Shown here piece by piece: positions 12,516-25,479 of a DNA stretch of 64,000 nucleotides. Under the pieces are notes generated by a model, which had not been told where the DNA came from, did not search any database, and saw only the letters and a program-made list of their open reading frames with translations. Position numbers and translations under genes: made by a program. Location of the stretch: contig QLIY01000017.1 of assembly GCA_003260075.1 (NCBI GenBank), positions 186,001-250,000 on the forward strand. Reading direction: 5' to 3'. Source of the DNA: Phallusia mammillata (Eukaryota > Chordata > Ascidiacea > Phlebobranchia > Ascidiidae). The stretch's first letter is position 1. The number at the start of each line of letters is the position of its first letter.

Positions 12516-12775
12516 CCCTATACACATGAGAAGTCCTTTCCTGACAAGCATTTTTGACGACCTAGTTATCACAATATCTTCGCTGAGGTAATTGTGTGTT
12601 CAGTGTATTGTCCAACAGCAACGCACAATCAACACCAGAGTCGCCTACGCTTGAATGAGTGTATTCTGAGGTAGGGTTTCTATGTTTCTTGTTTTAAACC
12701 CTTACATATTATCACGAAGCACATGCCCCAACCACCTGTTGTGAACATGTGGTTAACATGAAAAAAGGTTGTGGT

Positions 12776-12852
12776 ATTTTTTCACGGGGTTCGTACCTAT
12801 AGGACGCTCCCAGTTTTTTTATGTCTGTGTAAGAGTCAGTCGCGACCATTGC
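12776..12852 (-). mobile_element. tRNA-derived SINE, degenerate copy
   Basis: Reverse-oriented relative of the SINEs at 41472 and 44949. It keeps TCACGGGGTTCG (box B complement), GACGCTCCCAG, the TTTTTTATGTCTGTGTA spacer and a decayed box A. It is truncated and diverged. Confidence 0.6.
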
Positions 12853-13667
12853 CTTTGTTGTGTTTTATATGGGATTACCAGTGGCGGATTTCGGGGGTTT
12901 ACAACTGTATACCTTTTTTTAATGCTAAGTATCCTCTATGTAAAATATAAATTAAACTCAAGTATGAGTAAAATTAAGCTCACCGTGATCAATTTAAAGT
13001 ATAACATACAAAAACAATGACACCACACTCATCTATACTACAAAAAAGTAAAGGAACAAAATTTTTATGTCGTAATAAGTTTTCAAACTTCATGACACTT
13101 AGGGTGCTTTGGACATCAGAGTATTGCTGTTTCGCCATAGAGTGTGGGTAAACTAAACGCTAAGACAAACATAAATTGTTTAAAAAACATTTTTGGCAGT
13201 TTGAAGCATCTGCGTTAAAAAATCCTGCCTAGAGCTTCATCAGAAACCTAACTTGGTATTTTAGGACACTTGTGGTGCTAGAGCACCGTGTTTACCAAAA
13301 GCGATAAAGCTGGGTGTTTACTGCGCAGTGATTTATTCTCACAAAAAAAGCAGCCTAGTATTAACTTTGGCGTTTATCTCAGCTCTTTCAGTAAATATTA
13401 AGTCACGTACAATATACAAATATTGTAACTTTATGCAGTGATTTGTGAATCAGTATTTTATCACCAAGATAAACATTGTAAGATTGGATTAAGCTCTACA
13501 ACAACACAATTCTACACAAAACTCAACGTTGCAAATTTTACTAATTTTGGACATTGCAAATAAACACTATTTTAAAAGAGTTATATAGGCGGATTTAAAA
13601 CGTTGCTTTCATTCTACATGTAATTTAGCTAATTTGGAACCAAATGTTGTGAATGAATGTTTTAGAC

Positions 13668-13923
13668 CAGGAGTGTGCAACCTGCGGCCCGCGGGCCAAA
13701 TGCGGCCCTTAAAAAAAGGTTGTGCGGCCCGCGGAGACGCTTGAATTTCAAATTGACTGACAAACGAGTCCAACTATTATATATTTTTGAGCAAATTAAT
13801 GCGCCCGATACTATTTTTCTGCGACCAGGCAATATGTGACTGGATTCGAATGCGAATTTTACCCCGCGATCTACTTTTGGCTGTTGTATTTGGCCCGACA
13901 GTAACAAAGGTTGCACACCCCTG
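13668..13923 (+). mobile_element. hAT-type MITE
   Basis: Inverted ends CAGGAGTGTGCAACC and GGTTGCACACCCCTG enclose GCGGCCCGCGGGCC-type sub-termini. The flanks TTTTAGAC and TGTTAGAC match at 7 of 8 bases as a TSD. The sequence just outside its right end (13927-14273) is duplicated at 18141-18487. Confidence 0.85.
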
Positions 13924-14929
13924 TGTTAGACAAAAATCCAAATTATTATTATTTTTGTTATTTTTGAATAGACGGTTTGTTTCACATGAAGTGAAACAAA
14001 AAAAGAAACTCTTTTGAAAATAACCATTGGCAATTTGGTTTAATTTCCTTAGTTTGTCTTTGCTGTTGTATATCTATCGTGATGATTGATTGTGACCATT
14101 GTTCCGCTCAGAAAGAACACTGTGGGAAATTGGAAAACGTAGTTCGTTAATGGCACTTCAAATGTACTGTGCTTATTGGTGAATAATAAACAAAAGATTC
14201 TTTTACAAAGGTGTTGTTGTTCGGTTTAATTAACCTCTGCTGTGTCGTAGTTAATTTTGTATCCCAGTAACGCTGTTGCTTACCTGCTATTGCTAGATTC
14301 TGAAAAAACAAACCACAACAGAGTCAGGTCACTGTTTGCCCTTCAACAAAGCAATCTAAGTTTTGAAAAAAGCTATAGCGTTTAACAAGACAAAGCTGCA
14401 GTGTTTACTCGCTGACATTGTTTGCTTATGGCACTCCAGATTCACTACGCTCATTGGTCCAATTTTAAATGAAAGGTTTTTCGGAGTGACGCTGTAGCTT
14501 GTCCGCCAATGGTAGGTCTAAAACTCTAAAATAACACAACCGTGGAGCGCTTTGAATTCATGCCAACCATTCAAGAGTCAGGTCACTGTTTCACCTTTAG
14601 TAAAAACGCAGTCTTTCTTGTATATATGCATAAAAAACTAAACAACATGGCTCTTTAGGCGCTAATGGCTAAAGTGCTGCCGTTTCCCTATGCAGTGTGC
14701 AAAAATTGCCAGGACAGACGTAATTTTTTTTTAAACAAATGTTTGTGACACTTCTGCGTTAAAATATTTCCATGTTTGTCATCAAGCCATAGTGCAGAGT
14801 CAATCACCTGAACTGCCAAATTTTGCCACTTGTAGCGCTAGAGAACAGTCTTAGCAAAAAGCGATAAAGTTTGGTGTTTTTATTCAACGACTTTCTCAAC
14901 CAGAAAAGCAGCCAAGTAACAACTTAAGC

Positions 14930-15227
14930 CCAGGGTTCCCAATCTTTTTGCGATCTCGTACCACTTGGACGCTCCGTACTGTCACGCGTACCACTTTGTA
15001 CAGAACAGCTAATTTGATCGAATGTTTATTTCGAAGAATAATATTGGCCTACTAACGTAACACTAAAGCACCACAACTAAATTGAATTCTTTGTTTACTG
15101 TCAACCAATTGGTCAACAAAACCAGATAAATATATGATAAAGATGTTAATCCAGGTTGTTGTGCAAAACACGAAAGCTACTCTCGTACCACCTGAAAAAC
15201 CTTCGTACCACAGGTTGGAAACCCCTG
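14930..15227 (+). mobile_element. hAT-type MITE with visible empty site
   Basis: Ends CAGGGTTCCCAATC and GGTTGGAAACCCCTG are flanked by perfect ACTTAAGC duplications (14922-14929 and 15228-15235). The paralogous position in the other duplication copy, near 23490, reads AACTTAAGCATTTGCC with one ACTTAAGC and no insert. That is a direct empty-site comparison showing precise insertion after the duplication arose. Confidence 0.92.
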
Positions 15228-15752
15228 ACTTAAGCATTTGCCTTAGTTCATTTATGTAATATTGGGAATATAACTACTTTGTATAAAGTGTTGATCAGTT
15301 CTTTAACATCAGGTGAAGACTTTAAAACCCTACAACAACAAATCTACAAAGTTTTAACAGTTAGTTTTTATAAACTTCCACGTTTTAGGTTTCGTTTGAA
15401 ATCAATCAACAAACTCAAGGTTGGAAATAATTGTGATACACTTTCACTATAACAAACGAAACCTCGAAAAACTAATATAAAAAAGCAACACATTTCACAA
15501 ATTTAGAACAGGGTAAAGTAACCATCCTTTTTGAGAAAAAGTTGCATTGGCACATTCGATACAATGCTTTTAGTATATTTGCATTTATTAGTTATTACTT
15601 TTCGAACCCAAAGCTATAAATAAAAATTTGACATAAAAAAACAAAATATTTGTTGTTGATTGTTATCATGATGATTGCTAGTGTATTTACACAATGTTTA
15701 AAGCAAAGGAAGAGAATGCGTTTTTAAAACGAAGCTAAAAGTGTCTTGTATC

Positions 15753-16400
15753 CAGTGGCGTAGGAGCATATGCTGCCGCCCCTGGCATTCGTTAAAAATG
15801 CCACCCTAAGTAGACTGCAGCAAACTTTGAAATAGTTTCAAGTTCAAGCAATCTTTTCAATAAAAATAATTACAAAGTGTCGCGTCTCAGAAGTTATATA
15901 TTGCTCGAGAAAGAAGCCTCACTGTCTCAGCGTTAAGGCCAAAAATAAAAAAAAATATAATCATGAGCAAAGCTTTTTCTAGCTCGAACAATTCCTAGCA
16001 CGAAGAGCAACACCTTCTCATACCACAATCTCACTGATACTGAATTCCCCAGAAAAACAAAGATCAGTTTCTCGCTCCAGCGAACCCCTTTAGGAAATGG
16101 TTGAATCTAGCTGTTTGAGTTATTTTTTTTTCCTCTAGGGACTTGTGTTTGTAAGAGACAACCAGGTTCTGTGTGCTTTACAACTGGGGGTGCCCCTGAA
16201 GGTTTTAGGTGCCTCATTTGAAGTGAGTATTGACAAATAAATAATTTAAATTATGAAAAAAGGCTTACTGATTCAGAATCCTGATAAAATTTCCTTTTGT
16301 ACATAAAAAAACGTTAAAAACGTAAGTCATTTTGCCGCCCCCTTGCAGCCTGCCGCCCCTGGCGCAGAGCCAGAACCGCCAAGTGGCTGCTACGCCACTG
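15753..16400 (+). mobile_element. hAT-type element, CAGTGGCGTAG ends
   Basis: CAGTGGCGTAG and CTACGCCACTG are perfect inverted ends, with CTTGTATC duplicated on both sides (15745-15752, 16401-16408). It is 648 bp and non-coding. Its right 232 bp are included in the tandem duplication 16169-17694, so a partial second copy of the element, with its right end, lies at 16937-17168. Confidence 0.9.
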
Positions 16401-17694
16401 CTTGTATCTAGACAGCACAGTGAAACCATAAACCACATTTAAATTTTTTGAAAAAAACACGGTTTGTATTACAAGAATGTAGACATAAACCCAATTTAAT
16501 AAACCTGCGAAAATACCCAATAAAAAAGTAACTTAGGTTAATATTTAGTGACCATGGTTCCATTCGGCAATAACACAGCAATTCTTATTGATGATGGAAT
16601 GCGAACGGCCACCACTGTGGGGTATTGGAAAACATAGTTTGTGTATGGCACTCTAAATGAACTGCGCTTATTGGTGAATTTTTTAACAAAGGATTTTTTT
16701 ACGAAGGTATTGTTGTTTAATTTAATCAACAGCTGCGTCGTCATAGTTACGTTTGTATCTCAGTGACGCTATTGCTCATCTGCCATTGGTCGATCCCCAA
16801 AAAACACACAACAGAGGCAGGTCACTGTTTAACCTTCCACAAACGAAATCGAAGCTTTCAAAAAAATAGCGTGTGTTTAGCCTAAGGCAACGCAGAAGTG
16901 TTTACTCGCCGAAATAGTTTGTTTATCCCCCCCCCCCTGTGTGCTTTACAACTGGGGGTGCCCCTGAAGGTTTTAGGTGCCTCATTTGAAGTGAGTATTG
17001 ACAAATAAATAATTTAAATTATGAAAAAAGGCTTACTGATTCAGAATCCTGATAAAATTTCCTTTTGTACATAAAAAAACGTTAAAAACGTAAGTCATTT
17101 TGCCGCCCCCTTGCAGCCTGCCGCCCCTGGCGCAGAGCCAGAACCGCCAAGTGGCTGCTACGCCACTGCTTGTATCTAGACAGCACAGTGAAACCATAAA
17201 CCACATTTAAATTTTTTGAAAAAAACACGGTTTGTATTACAAGAATGTAGACATAAACCCAATTTAATAAACCTGCGAAAATACCCAATAAAAAAGTAAC
17301 TTAGGTTAATATTTAGTGACCATGGTTCCATTCGGCAATAACACAGCAATTCTTATTGATGATGGAATGCGAACGGCCACCACTGTGGGGTATTGGAAAA
17401 CATAGTTTGTGTATGGCACTCTAAATGAACTGCGCTTATTGGTGAATTTTTTAACAAAGGATTTTTTTACGAAGGTATTGTTGTTTAATTTAATCAACAG
17501 CTGCGTCGTCATAGTTACGTTTGTATCTCAGTGACGCTATTGCTCATCTGCCATTGGTCGATCCCCAAAAAACACACAACAGAGGCAGGTCACTGTTTAA
17601 CCTTCCACAAACGAAATCGAAGCTTTCAAAAAAATAGCGTGTGTTTAGCCTAAGGCAACGCAGAAGTGTTTACTCGCCGAAATAGTTTGTTTAT
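16169..17694 (+). repeat. Apparently perfect 768-bp-period tandem duplication
   Basis: 16169-16926 and 16937-17694 appear identical base for base at an offset of 768. The join is TTTAT, then eleven Cs, then TGTGTGCTTTAC. Elsewhere the first copy's right edge continues as TTTATGGCACTCC, which is seen only after copy 2. The identity plus a homopolymer junction mean either a very recent duplication or an assembly artefact. Confidence 0.85.
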
Positions 17695-18926
17695 GGCACT
17701 CCAAATCCACTGCGCTTATTGGTGCATTTTAAACAAAAGATACTATTACAAAGGTCTTTTTTGTAGCTTGGTGTCGCAGTGACGCTGTTGCTTATCTGCC
17801 ATTGGTCGATCTAAAAAACAACACAACCTTGCAGCGTTTCGAATTTTTTGGTTGTAACCATTGTTGCATTCGACAATAACACAAAGCAATGTTTGTTAAT
17901 GATGGAATGTGAACGACCGCCAGCTGTGGGAAATTGAGCAACATAATTTCTTTACGGCTCTCCAAATGCGCTGCGCTTAATTATTAAAGCATTTTCAACA
18001 AAGGATACTTTCACAAAGGTATTGTTCTTCGGTTTAATCAACACCTGCGTTGTCATAGTTACGTTTGTAGTTTAGTGTCGCAGCGACGCTGTTGCTTATC
18101 TTCCATTGGTCAATCCAAAAAACACAACACTCTAGCGTTGCGTGTTAGACAAAAATCCAAATTATTATTATTTTTGTTATTTTTGAATAGACGGTTTGTT
18201 TCACACGAAGTGAAACAAAAAAAGAAACTCTTTTGAAAATAACCATTGGCAATTTGGTTTCATTTCCTTAGTTTGTCTTTGCTGTTGTATATCTATCGTG
18301 ATGATTGATTGTGACCATTGTTCCGCTCAGAAAGAACACTGTGGGAAATTGGAAAACGTAGTTCGTTAATGGCACTTCAAATGTACTGTGCTTATTGGTG
18401 AATAATAAACAAAAGATTCTTTTACAAAGGTGTTGTTGTTCGGTTTAATTAACCTCTGCTGTGTCGTAGTTAATTTTGTATCCCAGGCACTCCAAATCCA
18501 CTGCGCTTATTGGTGCATTTTAAACAAAAGATACTATTACAAAGGTCTTTTTTGTAGCTTGGTGTCGCAGTGACGCTGTTGCTTATCTGCCATCGGTCGA
18601 TCTAAAAACAACACAACCTTGCAGCGTTTCGAATTTTTTGGTTGTAACCATTGTTGCATTCGACAATAACACAAAGCAATGTTTGTTAATGATGGAATGT
18701 GAACGACCGCCAGCTGTGGGAAATTGAGCAACATAATTTCTTTACGGCTCTCCAAATGCGCTGCGCTTAATTATTAAAGCATTTTCAACAAAGGATACTT
18801 TCACAAAGGTATTGTTCTTCGGTTTAATCAACACCTGCGTTGTCATAGTTACGTTTGTAGTTTAGTGTCGCAGCGACGCTGTTGCTTATCTTCCATTGGT
18901 CAATCCAAAAAAACACAACACTCTAG
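17695..18926 (+). repeat. Mosaic of duplicated blocks
   Basis: 17695-18135 is repeated almost identically at 18487-18926. The first differences are CCATTGG/CCATCGG and one A in a homopolymer. Between them, 18141-18487 is a near-identical copy of 13927-14273. The joins are abrupt (for example TGTATCCCAGGCACTCC at 18480), which indicates recent rearrangement between repeat units. No coding function. Confidence 0.75.
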
Positions 18927-19394
18927 CGTTTTCATTCCATTCCAACCGTATATCAAGTGATTAGATAAACCGTCGCAGGAGTATCTAATTCAAGAGTCAG
19001 GTCACTGTTCAACCCCCAATAATACGCACGCAAAGCTTTCAACAAAACTAACATGTGTTTAAAGGAAGGCAACGCAGAATTATATTCTCGCTGAAAACAG
19101 ATACGAGCCTTTTCAATAAATGAATAGGCCGTGTTTCACGACACCGACCTACAAAGTTGTCACAACACCTAGGCACAGTTCAGGTATTTGACACGATTGA
19201 ACAAAACAACTCGTAATTCCTTCGACAAGCCTCTTGTATGAAACAGACCAATGGGAGCAGTTGATCTGGAGTTGCACAAACAAACTATGTTTTCATTGTT
19301 ATTGCGGTTTTACATAGTTTTTTAAACCAAATGAAATCTTACAATTCTAATATTTTTCACGGTGGTTTTAATTAGAGGAAATGTCCACATTGTT

Positions 19395-19964
19395 TCTTCA
19401 CGCATCCAGTCAGAACCTTACATAGGTATGGCTCTTGTCCTAAGACAACTGCCCTTCATTGCATGCTTCGACTTAACCATAGGCCACTCAATATCAATCC
19501 CAGGCACTTTTGTCCTTGTGCATGTCAGCTCGTAGAAACCATGCAACATTTGTTTCTCATTTGTCCACAATTGGTTCGTCCTCAGGCTATTTTGTTCTCT
19601 ACTGTTTCGAATATTCTGACGGAAAATGCTAAGTTAAACGCATCATTCTTTTCCATTCTTTCTCCTGGTGAAATTATTCGTTTTTTGCTATTTGGTCATC
19701 CTGATTTAACAGACACTCAAACACTGTCATTATTCCATGCTGCTCATAAATATTTTTGTGCACGTAATATATTTTGATTTCTGCTGCAGATCTTTGGACA
19801 TTTAGCCTCTTTCGTTCGCTTTTCCTCTTTTGTTTACTATTATTATCGACTATCCTTTATCTGAAACATACGCTTATTTCTCGTATGGTGACACGACGAA
19901 GGACAGTTTTCAGTTTCCGGACTGTCGTCTGATTGTCGTAAAATAATAATAATCATAAAAAAGA
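19395..19964 (+). mobile_element. LINE 3' end (RT C-terminus and AAT tail)
   Basis: The open frame at 19463-19777 encodes CPCACQLVETMQHLFLICPQ and further C-terminal sequence. The CxC...H....C arrangement is typical of the C-terminal zinc-knuckle-like segment after the reverse transcriptase of many non-LTR retrotransposons. It is followed by about 165 bp of 3' UTR and an (AAT)n-type tail. The element is 5' truncated, with no RT catalytic motifs, and is presumed dead. The LINE clade cannot be named from this fragment. Confidence 0.75.
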
Positions 19965-20576
19965 AAGCTATTCATCATAAATATTTCAAATATATTAGTA
20001 ACCACGACGCAAATGCAATCATACGCTATGCAATTTATAAGTCTGAAAAAGTCGTACTATTCTTTAGAAAGACAAAACTTTTGTTTTTCATTGAATTTTG
20101 CTTTTAACCCATCTGTTTATTTGACATATTTGGTACAACATTTGGATACCACAAGACTCCAATTAAACAGAATTCTGTTTTCATGAATAAACGAACAACA
20201 TTACTATGACCAAAAGTAGGCTTTCTGACGTGAAAACTGCAGATTTGTTTATTTAAATTAAGGTGGTAAATCAAGCAATGACAGTTACCCAATTCAGTTG
20301 AGTGTAACAGAGCAACGCTTGTTCTTCAAGAAATGCAAACAGCCAACTCTATGGGGATTCACATAATTGCGATACCGTGGGAAACCGTATTGGTTTATTG
20401 CACTCTAAATGTACTAAGTTTTTATAGGTTTGCAGACGAAGAATTTGGCTGGTTGATTGTTCGATATATGGAATACCTGGATGTGTGAAACCATACTTGC
20501 TTTTGTAGATGTACGGTTTCCCACGGTATCGCAAAAACCATACTTGCGTTTGTAGACTGGCGGTTGATGTGAGTCG

Positions 20577-20578
<2 letters not shown>

Positions 20579-20630
<52 letters not shown>
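20579..20630 (+). repeat. Poly-G tract, 52 nt
   Basis: An uninterrupted run of 52 G. In a related copy near 21605 the same position reads GTTCGAAAAGCTTTTCGTTG, a short palindrome. The G run therefore replaces or expands from unique sequence instead of being inherited with the duplicate. Confidence 0.95.
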
Positions 20631-20632
<2 letters not shown>

Positions 20633-21299
20633 GTTGAAGGTTAAACATTGGAATGACTATTAGATCAAATACACGCGTGAAACTTCCAAGCACCTATATT
20701 TATATGAGTGATTGCCCTTCAAAACACTTTTCACACACATTTTGCGCATTGCTTAATGGTCATTTTTATCGATGAAAGCTATTGCGATTTTCGTGATAAC
20801 AATAATTGGTATTGGAAACATACACAGTGGGTAGCAATAAACTACGTTGTGTTAATAGTCGGGCAAATAACACAACCCTGCAGGGTTTTGAGTCCATACC
20901 AACCGTTCTAGAGTCAGGCTACGGTTTAACCTTAAACAAAAACTGACTTTCAACAAACTAGCGTGTGTTCAGACTACGGCAAAGCAGAATTATTTATTTG
21001 TTAAAAACACAAACAGGTCTTTTCAACAAACAATTGGTGTTTCACACAGTGGTCACAACATTCAGACACGGAATGTAGAGGAAAAGAATGAATTAAAACA
21101 ACAAACAAATCGTTTGATAACACTATCTGTTCTGAAACAGACCAATGAGCGCAGTTCCTCTAGGGTTCCACAAACAAACTACTTTTATCACGGTTTAGTA
21201 AAACTAATAGAATTATTACAATTTTGTATTTTCCACCGTAATTTGAAGCCACCCCAACAGGGCTTGTGGAAGGGTAAACATTTGATACATTGTTTTGTT

Positions 21300-21880
21300 T
21301 TTCGTTGAATGTTAATTGTAACGCAGCCTATGCATCAAAATCCGATATAAAGCTTGAACTAAACATCCATTTATTGTCCACGAGTTGTAACGGACAATAT
21401 TTGGATAATACATGATTGGAATTAAAAAGTATTCTGTTTTCGTGTAGAAACAAAAACCGTTGAATTCTTGCTCATGATGGACCAAACTTTACGCATGTGA
21501 AAACTTTATTAATGGCACTCCAAATGCACTATATTTTAATCGGTTAAAAACAAAAGGATTTGCTAGTTGTTTTCTTCGATTCATGGAATATCGCGTATTG
21601 TGAGTTGTTCGAAAAGCTTTTCGTTGAAGGTAAAAATCTGGAATAACTCTTAGAATACCCGTGTGAAGCTTTCAAGAAACTATTCTGAAATATGTGGTTG
21701 CCTTTCAAAACACTTTTTACATACATTTTACGCATTGCTCAATGTTTATTTTTATTCGATTGAAATGTCTTTCCCGCTTTTGTGTAAAGCGCAACTTTGT
21801 GTCAACCGAATCGATTTTCATTGTAACAATAATTATATTGGAAACATACACTGAGGGGAGCAATAAACTACGTTGTGGTA
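21300..21880 (+). repeat. Local duplicate of 20100-20860
   Basis: Diverged colinear copy. For example TTGCCTTTCAAAACACTTTT near 21695 corresponds to TTGCCCTTCAAAACACTTTT near 20713. Non-coding; the 60-70 codon frames here are chance. Confidence 0.65.
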
Positions 21881-24800
21881 ATTAACTTTTTCAAAAGAGA
21901 ACGTTTTAAAGAGGCAGATAAGGTTGCTTTTTATCATGTTTTCACTGGAGTTGTCTCGTTTGTTTTGTCAACAAAATGAATCCCCACACTGCGCTTAATT
22001 GTCTGGATTTAGTTTAAAGGACGGAATTTGTACAACTCATCAGCATATTTTTAATTTTGACCCTACCGTTTTTTACATTACAAGCGTAAATCATGGTAAA
22101 TGTGGACAAAACTGAAATGAGAAAAAAAATCTTGTACCACAAATTGCAACATAACGGGCACGTGAAATGTAAAAGAAAAGCAATCTAGCTTAAAACAACA
22201 CGGAAATTGCAATTTGAACTAAATTACGTATTATGCCGCTACGCATGGGCTTGAATTTTATCTCGTTAGACAAGCTCGTTACCACGGTGTTCATTTGGAG
22301 AGTTTTTTTTAAAAAATGATTTTCACCATCGCCATAAAAATGCTTGATAAACGAAGTGTCGGTAGCACTTAATCAAGCGGTGTTAATTACCTTTATTCAA
22401 TTGGTTTCAAAGAGGGCGAGAGAGTTGATTTTTAGAGACCGACGTGAGTTGTCTGGTTTGTTTTGTCAACAAAAAAAAAACTCCCAACCGTCTTTAAATT
22501 TCAATAGATTGCTTGGTGAACTGCTAAACTTGCCAATATCTATCTATCGTGATGATTGGTTGTGACCATTGTTCCACTCGGAAAGAACACTGTGTGAAAT
22601 TGAAAAACGTAGTTCGTCAATTGCACTTGAAATGCACTGTGCTTATGTCAGCATTTTTAACAAAAGATTCTTTTACAAAGGTATTGTTGTTCCGTTTAAT
22701 CAACCTCTACTGCGTCGTAGTAAATTTTGTATCCCAGTAACGCTGTTGCTTACCTGCTATTGCTAGATTCTGAAAAAAACGCACAACAGTCAGGTCACTG
22801 TTTACCCTTCAACAAATGCCATCTTAGCTTTGAACAAAGCTATAGCGTGTTTTTTGACAAAACAAAGCGGCAGTGTTTACTCGCTGACATATAGTGTGCT
22901 TGGCACTCCAGATGCACTACGCTTATTGGTGCTTTTTGAATGAAAGATTTTTTCACAAACTTATTTGTAGCTCGGTGTCGGAGTGACGCTGTTGCTTATC
23001 CACCAATGGTAGGTCTAAAACTCTAAAATAACACAACCTTGCAGCGCTTTGAATTCATGCCAACCATTCAAGAGTCAGGTCACTGTTTTACCTTTAGCAA
23101 AAACGCAGTCTTTCAGCGAACTAGCAAGTGTTCAATCTTAAGTCAACAAAAAAAAATACTAAAACCGCTTGTATATATGCATGAAAAAAGAAACAATATG
23201 GCACTTTGGGCGAGAAAAACTAAAGTGCTGCCGTTTCGCTATGCAGTGTGCTAAAATTAAAAGCCAGGACAAACTTAAATCTTTTTTAAAACAAATGTTT
23301 GTGACAATTAGAAGCGGCTGCGTTAAAGTACTTCGGTGTTTATCTAAATATCATGCCATAGTGCTGAGTCAATCACCTGAACTGCTAATTTTGACACTTG
23401 TAGCGCTAGAGAGAAGTCTTATCAAAAAGAGATAAAGTTGCGTGTTTTTATTCAACGACTTTCCCAACCAGAAAAGCAGCCAAGTACCAACTTAAGCATT
23501 TGCCTTAGTTCATTTATGTAATATTGGGAATATAACTGCTCTGTATAAAGTTTTGATCAGATCTTGACCATATCAGGTAACGATTCAAAACCCTACAACA
23601 ACAAATATACAAAGTTTTAACAGTTAGTTTTTATAAACTTTTTGGAAAAGTTTTACGTATCGTCCGAAATCAATCAACAAACTCAAGGTTGGGAATCATT
23701 GTGATACACTTTCACCATAACAAATGGAAGACATTGATCCATTCCAAAATAACAAAGCAATTCTTGTTTATAAAGAATTCACCACCGTGGGGGTATTGTA
23801 AAACATAGTTTGTTTATGGCACTTCAAATGAACTGCGCTTTTAGGTGAATTTTCAACAGAAGATTCTTTTACAAAGGTATTGTTGTTTAATCATTCCAAT
23901 ATCCGCGTTGCCGTATAGTTACTTTTGTATCTCAGTGACGCTGTTGCTCATCTGCTATTGGTCGATCCTAAAAAATACACAACAGAGACAGGTCACTGTT
24001 TAATATTCCACAAACGAAATTAAAGCTTTCAACAAAATAGCGTGTGTTTGGACTAAGGCAACTCAGAAGTGTTTACTCGCTGAAATGGTTTGTTTTTGGC
24101 ACTCCAAACCCACTGCGCTTTTTGGTGCATTTTAAACAAAAGGTACTATTACAAAGGTATGTTTTTGTAGCTCGGTGTCGCAGTGACGCTGTTGCTTATC
24201 TGCCATTGGTCGATCCAAAAAAACCACAACCCTGCAGCGTTTCAAATTCTTTGGTTGTGGCCATTGTTGCATTCCACATAACAAAGCAATGTTTGTTTAT
24301 GATGGAATGTGAACGACCACCCCTGTGGAAAATTAAGAATCATAGTTTGTTTACGACTCTCCAAATGCGCTGCGCTAAATTGAAGCATTTTCAACAAAAG
24401 ATTATTTTACAATGTATAGTTGTTTTGTTTAATCAACACCTGCGTTGTCATAGTTACTGTTGTAGTTTATTGTCGCAGCGACGCTGTTGCTTATCTGCCA
24501 TTGGTCAATCAAAAAAAAACACAACACTCTAGCGTTTTCATTCCATTCCAACCGTATATCAGGTGATTAGATAAACCGTCGCGGGGGATATCTAATTCAA
24601 GAGTCAGGTCGCTGTTCAACCTCCAATAAAACGCACGCAAAGTTTCAACAAAACTAACGTGTGTTTAAAGGAAGGCAACGCAGAATTATATTCTCGCTGA
24701 AAACAGAGGGGGGGGGGCTCAATAAAATAATAGGCCGTGTTTCATGACACCGACTTGCAAAGTTGTCACAACACCCAGGCACAGATCAGGTAGAAACGTC

Positions 24801-25134
24801 TGAACAAAACAACTCGTAATTCCTTTGACAAACCTCTCTTGTATGAAACAGACCAATGGGAGCAGTTCATCTAGAGTTCCACAAACAAACTATGTTTTAT
24901 ATTTCCACAAACAAACTATGAAACCAAATAAATTCTTACTATTCTATTATTTTTCACCGTAGTTTTAATTTGAAGGCATGTTCACACGGTGTAGAAAGTT
25001 GGATGAATGGTTAATAAGCTCTGCTTTAAAGCATTGTTCTAGTTAAAGTTGTTAAATATTATTGTAAAAGAGAGAAAAAAAGAAAACTCTTGCATTTCTA
25101 TAGTTTATTGCACAAGAAAATTACCAAACTATTC

Positions 25135-25479
25135 TTTACGCATCCCGTCAGAACCTTACATCATGGCTTTTGTCCTAAGACAACTGCCCTTCATTGCATG
25201 CTTCGACTTAACCATAGCCCACTCAATATTAATCCCAGGCACTTTTCCCTTTTTGCATATCAGGCAACATTTGTTTCTTACACACGCTCACACACTGTCA
25301 TTATTTCGTCCCGTTCACAAAAATTTGCGTGCATGTAATATAGACTTTGATTTCTGCTACCGATCTTTTGACATTTAGCCTGTTCATTCGCTTTTCCTCT
25401 ATGGTGACACGACAAAGGACAGTTTTCAGTTTCCGGCTGTCGTCTGATTGTTGTAAAATAATAATAATAATAAAAAAGA
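25135..25479 (+). mobile_element. LINE 3' end, internally deleted copy
   Basis: Paralogue of 19395-19964 by segmental duplication. It shares CGACTTAACCATAG and the (AAT)n tail, but it lost about 200 bp covering the CxC motif region and is frameshifted. A fossil. Confidence 0.7.

Larger units (their letters stand above)
14071..22545 (+). repeat. Tandem segmental duplication, copy 1 (8.5 kb)
   Basis: Colinear with 22546-27720. Anchor pairs include 14071/22546 (CTATCGTGATGATTG), 15228/23490 (ACTTAAGCATTTGCC), 16555/23755, 18925/24530, the LINE tails 19395/25135, 20300/25870, and 22340/27545 (GGCGAGAGAG / GGCGAGAAAG). Copy 1 is longer because it holds two hAT elements, a 768-bp tandem repeat and a rearranged 0.8 kb block. 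Short diverged repeat units (GGCACTCCAAATGCACTGCG, TTGCTTATCTGCCATTGGTC, GTCAGGTCACTGTT) recur several times within each copy. No gene is present. Confidence 0.8.

Noticed and set aside
24044..24532. 162-codon plus-strand open frame
   Set aside because: It runs through diverged copies of a non-coding repeat unit, has no domain and is not conserved in the paralogous duplicate.
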